This document shows positions 61,343 through 64,000 of a stretch of 64,000 nt of DNA, one piece after another. The stretch comes from CBDBZL01 sp965213545. GTDB taxonomy: Bacteria > Pseudomonadota > Alphaproteobacteria > Sphingomonadales > Sphingomonadaceae. Position numbers and translations under genes: made by a program. Numbering within the stretch: the first letter of the stretch is position 1; the number at the start of each line of letters is the position of its first letter. Location of the stretch: assembly GCA_965213545.1 (NCBI GenBank), contig CBDBZL010000002.1, forward strand, positions 1,364,001 to 1,428,000, given 5' to 3'. The notes under the pieces are model-generated. The model did no database searches, had not been told where the DNA came from, and saw nothing but the letters and a program-made list of their open reading frames with translations.

Positions 61343-62206
61343 TCATGCGAATTGCAGCATTTCGGGGTGATCGCGTTGCAGCCGGCGGGTCAGGAACTCG
61401 GGCAGCCGGTCCGACGAGGCGATCTTCTGGCCGAAGAACCGCCACAGGATGGGGATCGGCTGAGCCAGCGTGGGCACCCAGGGGCGGCTGTCGGTCACGA
61501 GGATGGCGTTGGTGAGCGAGGGCAGGGACGTGATGCGCTCATCGAAGGCATTCGCCGCCGGAGCCACGAAGGTGACCAACTGGGCGACGCGGCGCTGCAT
61601 GGACCCTTGCGTCTCGATGCGGCCGTCCGAGCCCGTCTGGAAGGCAGCCTGCGCATCTTCATGCACGTAGATATAAGGCTCCATCAGGAACGGCGCGGGC
61701 ACCGGCAGCTCGATCTCCATATCCGGCCGCCGCTCGCCGCCGAACATCACCTGGTCGGGGGTGATGGTGATGCGCGGAGAAGTGCGCGCGTGCTTCACCG
61801 GCTGCAGGCCGATCAGCGGATGGTCGATGGTCTCGATAATCTCGCCGCTGTCCTTGTCGGTATAGTAGCTGGCCTCCTCGATATGCTGGACGTAGCGGTC
61901 CTCGTCCACGCGCTCGAAGCGCACCCATGACAGGCCGATATTGCTGATGATGTGCGGCAGCAGCCCGTTCTCGGTCAGCGCGAACAGGTCGGCATGATAC
62001 AAAAAGCCCACCGTCTCGCCCGAACTGTCGCCGCGCAGCTTGAGATAGAGCCGCAGGCGCTCGCTGTCGCTCCAGCTCTCCTGGCCCAGCCGCTCGACCG
62101 GTCCCGGCGCACCCGCATTGGCCATCGTGGCTGCCAGGCCGGTGCCCGCGATGCCCGCTCCCGCCGCGGCCAGGAACAATCGGCGCGAACCTGCCGGCAG
62201 GGCCAT
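61343..62206 (-). CDS. DUF1838 family protein, Tat-exported
   Basis: 287 aa. Signal peptide PAGSRRLFLAAAGAGIAGTG with a twin-arginine (SRRLFLAAA). The body, KLRGDSSGETVGFLYHADLF, HIEEASYYTDKDSGEIIETI, APFLMEPYIYVHEDAQAAFQ, fits DUF1838, an uncharacterised bacterial family. Start shares a base with the receptor stop (TGATG) and its stop overlaps a candidate start of the amine oxidase. Probably folded before export, consistent with a cofactor. Confidence 0.85.
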   Translation of the reverse strand: MALPAGSRRLFLAAAGAGIAGTGLAATMANAGAPGPVERLGQESWSDSERLRLYLKLRGDSSGETVGFLYHADLFALTENGLLPHIISNIGLSWVRFERVDEDRYVQHIEEASYYTDKDSGEIIETIDHPLIGLQPVKHARTSPRITITPDQVMFGGERRPDMEIELPVPAPFLMEPYIYVHEDAQAAFQTGSDGRIETQGSMQRRVAQLVTFVAPAANAFDERITSLPSLTNAILVTDSRPWVPTLAQPIPILWRFFGQKIASSDRLPEFLTRRLQRDHPEMLQFA

Positions 62207-64000
62207 CAGTAGCGCACCGTCGCGGTCACGCCGAAGCGTCGTGGTTGCGGTGCTGCCAGCGTGATGCCACGGCTGAAATCGCCCAGCGAAAGCGTGGTCG
62301 CGGCGATCACCGGCGTCTCGTCCGCGGTCAGGTTCTGGACGAAGGCGACAAGCTCGAGCCGGTCCATCTCCACGCCGACCTGCATATCGGCGATGAAGCG
62401 CGACCCGATCGATTCCAGAATGTCGGAGGTGAACGCTTTCTGCGGCGATTCGTAGCGCGCCGCCCAGCGGCTGAACAGGTCGACATCGGCGCTGATCGGC
62501 GCGCGGTAGGTCAGCGCGCCGTTGACGGTATGCTTCGATGCGCGCGGGAACTGCTGCCCGGAAATATCTACCGACGGCACCACGCCGACGTCCCGCAGCG
62601 AGAAATCCTGCGCATCGGTAAAGGTGGAATCGGCCAGCGCATAGCCGGCGGTGAAGGTCAGCTCGCGGGTGGGCCGCAGCGTCAGCTCGATCTCGCCGCC
62701 CTTGCTTTCGCCAGTGCCCGCGTTCTGGACCAGGAACAGCGGCCGGTCGGCCGCCACCTGGGTGGTGATCTGGATCCCGCTCAGATCAATGTAGAATACC
62801 GCCACATTGAGCCGCACCCGGTCTTCCCACAGGTCGAGTTTGGCACCCACTTCGTAAGTCCAGTTGAACTCGGGATCATAGGACACCGATCCGGCGGGGA
62901 TGCCCAGTTGGGTGTTGAACCCGCCGGCCTTGGCCCCGCGAGCCACCGAGGCGTAGAACAGGCCGACATCGCTGTCATAGCTGACCGAAACGCGCGGGGT
63001 CCAGAAGGTGAAGGTCTCCTCCGCCTCGAACCCGGCAACGGTGGCGGCATCCTTGCGTTCGGACGTGTAGCGCAGCTCCCCGCGCACGCTCAGCCGGTCG
63101 GTCAGCGCCAGGTCCACCGCGCCAAAGCCGGCCCAGCTTCGTGTGCCGGTCTCATCGCCCGAGAAGAAGCCCAGATTGTCGCCCAGATCGGCGAGCGAAT
63201 CGCAGCAGTCGGCCGGTACGGGGCGTGTTCCGGCCGGGCCGAACGCACGCGAGAGCAGCGTGAACTGTCCTGGCGCCAGATCGCCGCCCGGTAGAGCCGA
63301 GGTATCCATCACGAACGGCGTGGCCGAGGTGGCCGACAGGTCGTAATAGCTCACTCCCAGCAGCACATCGACCCGCTCGGCAAGCTCGAGATCGAGCCGG
63401 AATTCTTGCTGAAACTCCTCGGACTGAAACGTAGAGCCGGTCAATGATGGAAGCGGGAAGAAGCCCGCCAGGCTGAAGGGCGGGTTGAACACCGGACCGA
63501 TCGAAGGAAGCGTCCGGTCCTGGTCAAGCAGACGCTCAACGTCGAGCTCGCTGTAGCCGGTCAGCGAGGACAAGGTTGCCGCGCCCAGGTTCACCTCGAT
63601 CGACAGGCTGTTGCGCCAGATCTCGCGCAGCACGCCGAAGGCGCGCGGATCAAGGTCGAACCGGGTTTCGCTGGGGACATCGGGCACCGTGCCGCACACC
63701 CGCTGGAACGCGCCACGTCGCGGGCTGAAGCCGCTGGTGACAGGCTCGCAGTTGCCCGGCGTGATCAGCTGGGCGGGGTGATCGATCTCGTCATCGGCAT
63801 AGTAGGTGGAAAAATCGGCGGTCACGTCCGGCGTGGGCTGAAAGCGCAGCGCGCCCAGCACCGCAACGCTTTCGAACCCGCCCAGGTCGCTGCCATCATT
63901 GAGGTTCTCATAGCCGCCGCCATAGCTGTCATAAAGCGCGCCGATCCGCGCCTGCAGCACGCCCGGGACAATGGGACCGGAAACCGCGGCCTCGAAGCGG
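62206..64000 (-). CDS. TonB-dependent outer membrane receptor (5' part outside window)
   Basis: At least 598 codons; the gene runs off the right edge, so the plug domain and signal are missing (first visible residues RFEAAVSGPIVPGV). The barrel shows many beta-strand pairs such as RLSVRGELRYTSERK, FYASVARGAKAGGFNTQL, FNWTYEVGAKLDLWEDR, and ends FGVTATVRY with the aromatic C-terminus of outer-membrane barrels. Takes up a ligand with TonB energy. Co-transcribed with DUF1838, amine oxidase and serine hydrolase, suggesting substrate uptake and modification. Confidence 0.93.
   Translation of the reverse strand, partial: RFEAAVSGPIVPGVLQARIGALYDSYGGGYENLNDGSDLGGFESVAVLGALRFQPTPDVTADFSTYYADDEIDHPAQLITPGNCEPVTSGFSPRRGAFQRVCGTVPDVPSETRFDLDPRAFGVLREIWRNSLSIEVNLGAATLSSLTGYSELDVERLLDQDRTLPSIGPVFNPPFSLAGFFPLPSLTGSTFQSEEFQQEFRLDLELAERVDVLLGVSYYDLSATSATPFVMDTSALPGGDLAPGQFTLLSRAFGPAGTRPVPADCCDSLADLGDNLGFFSGDETGTRSWAGFGAVDLALTDRLSVRGELRYTSERKDAATVAGFEAEETFTFWTPRVSVSYDSDVGLFYASVARGAKAGGFNTQLGIPAGSVSYDPEFNWTYEVGAKLDLWEDRVRLNVAVFYIDLSGIQITTQVAADRPLFLVQNAGTGESKGGEIELTLRPTRELTFTAGYALADSTFTDAQDFSLRDVGVVPSVDISGQQFPRASKHTVNGALTYRAPISADVDLFSRWAARYESPQKAFTSDILESIGSRFIADMQVGVEMDRLELVAFVQNLTADETPVIAATTLSLGDFSRGITLAAPQPRRFGVTATVRY

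Overview
The window comes from a high-GC alphaproteobacterial chromosome, most probably of the order Sphingomonadales. The signs are the SUF-only iron-sulfur operon led by an Rrf2 regulator, a class I fumarase, the PIMT-like/tolC/PopZ-like row, a ribosomal protein S9 with a sphingomonad-type N-terminal tail, a TonB-dependent receptor, and the order hemE-hemJ-rho / PPDK-regulator-maf-aroE-coaE-dnaQ / mnmE-mnmG-rsmG-parA-parB, which marks the replication-origin neighbourhood in alphaproteobacteria. I do not assign a genus. No rRNA, tRNA, CRISPR array, insertion sequence or prophage was seen.

Layout. 1-7.5 kb, minus strand: sufR-sufB-(three unrelated small genes)-sufC-(two secreted paralogues)-sufD-sufS-sufT-sufA, nearly all joined by 4-bp ATGA overlaps; sufA runs off the left edge. 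8.1-11 kb, plus: pyrD and a gamma-glutamyltranspeptidase. 11.1-17.4 kb: a surface-polysaccharide island (two family-2 glycosyltransferases, a polysaccharide deacetylase, a methyltransferase, an ABC exporter) around an AT-rich divergent promoter region. 17.7-25.1 kb: an amidohydrolase, an acyl-CoA ligase, a fused thiS-thiG, a MerC-like protein, heme A synthase, CutA. 25.3-28.9 kb: rplM-rpsI and two divergent Crp/Fnr-type regulators. 28.9-32.6 kb, minus: a phosphoesterase, a lipid-kinase-like protein, a small membrane protein, class I fumarase. 32.9-38.8 kb, plus: PIMT-like, TolC, PopZ-like, thioredoxin-like ferredoxin, CBS protein, ErpA and XthA, with one small membrane gene on the minus strand.

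39.1-44.5 kb runs leftward (sleB, DUF1491, thioesterase, ptsN, rho, hemJ, hemE) and 44.8-56.1 kb runs rightward (PPDK regulator, maf, aroE, coaE, dnaQ, hpf, a small protein, mnmE, mnmG, rsmG, parA, parB). The strand switch falls in the 369-bp hemE/PPDK-regulator gap, which holds an AT-rich stretch and DnaA-box-like sequences; by analogy with Caulobacter and Rickettsia it is the candidate oriC. Five parS-like palindromes lie at 51.8-54.2 kb, next to and inside mnmG and rsmG and just before parAB. Together these form a replication and segregation centre, with the PopZ-like gene about 9 kb to the left.

56.1-64 kb: a free methionine-R-sulfoxide reductase, a PQQ-type sugar dehydrogenase, then a tightly packed minus-strand operon of TonB-dependent receptor, DUF1838 protein, flavin amine oxidase and class C beta-lactamase-like lipoprotein. 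Its substrate is unknown, and it is the least-described functional unit here together with the interrupted suf operon. Iron-sulfur and heme biology recur through the window: SUF, ErpA, a [2Fe-2S] ferredoxin-like protein, fumarase, HemE, HemJ and heme A synthase.
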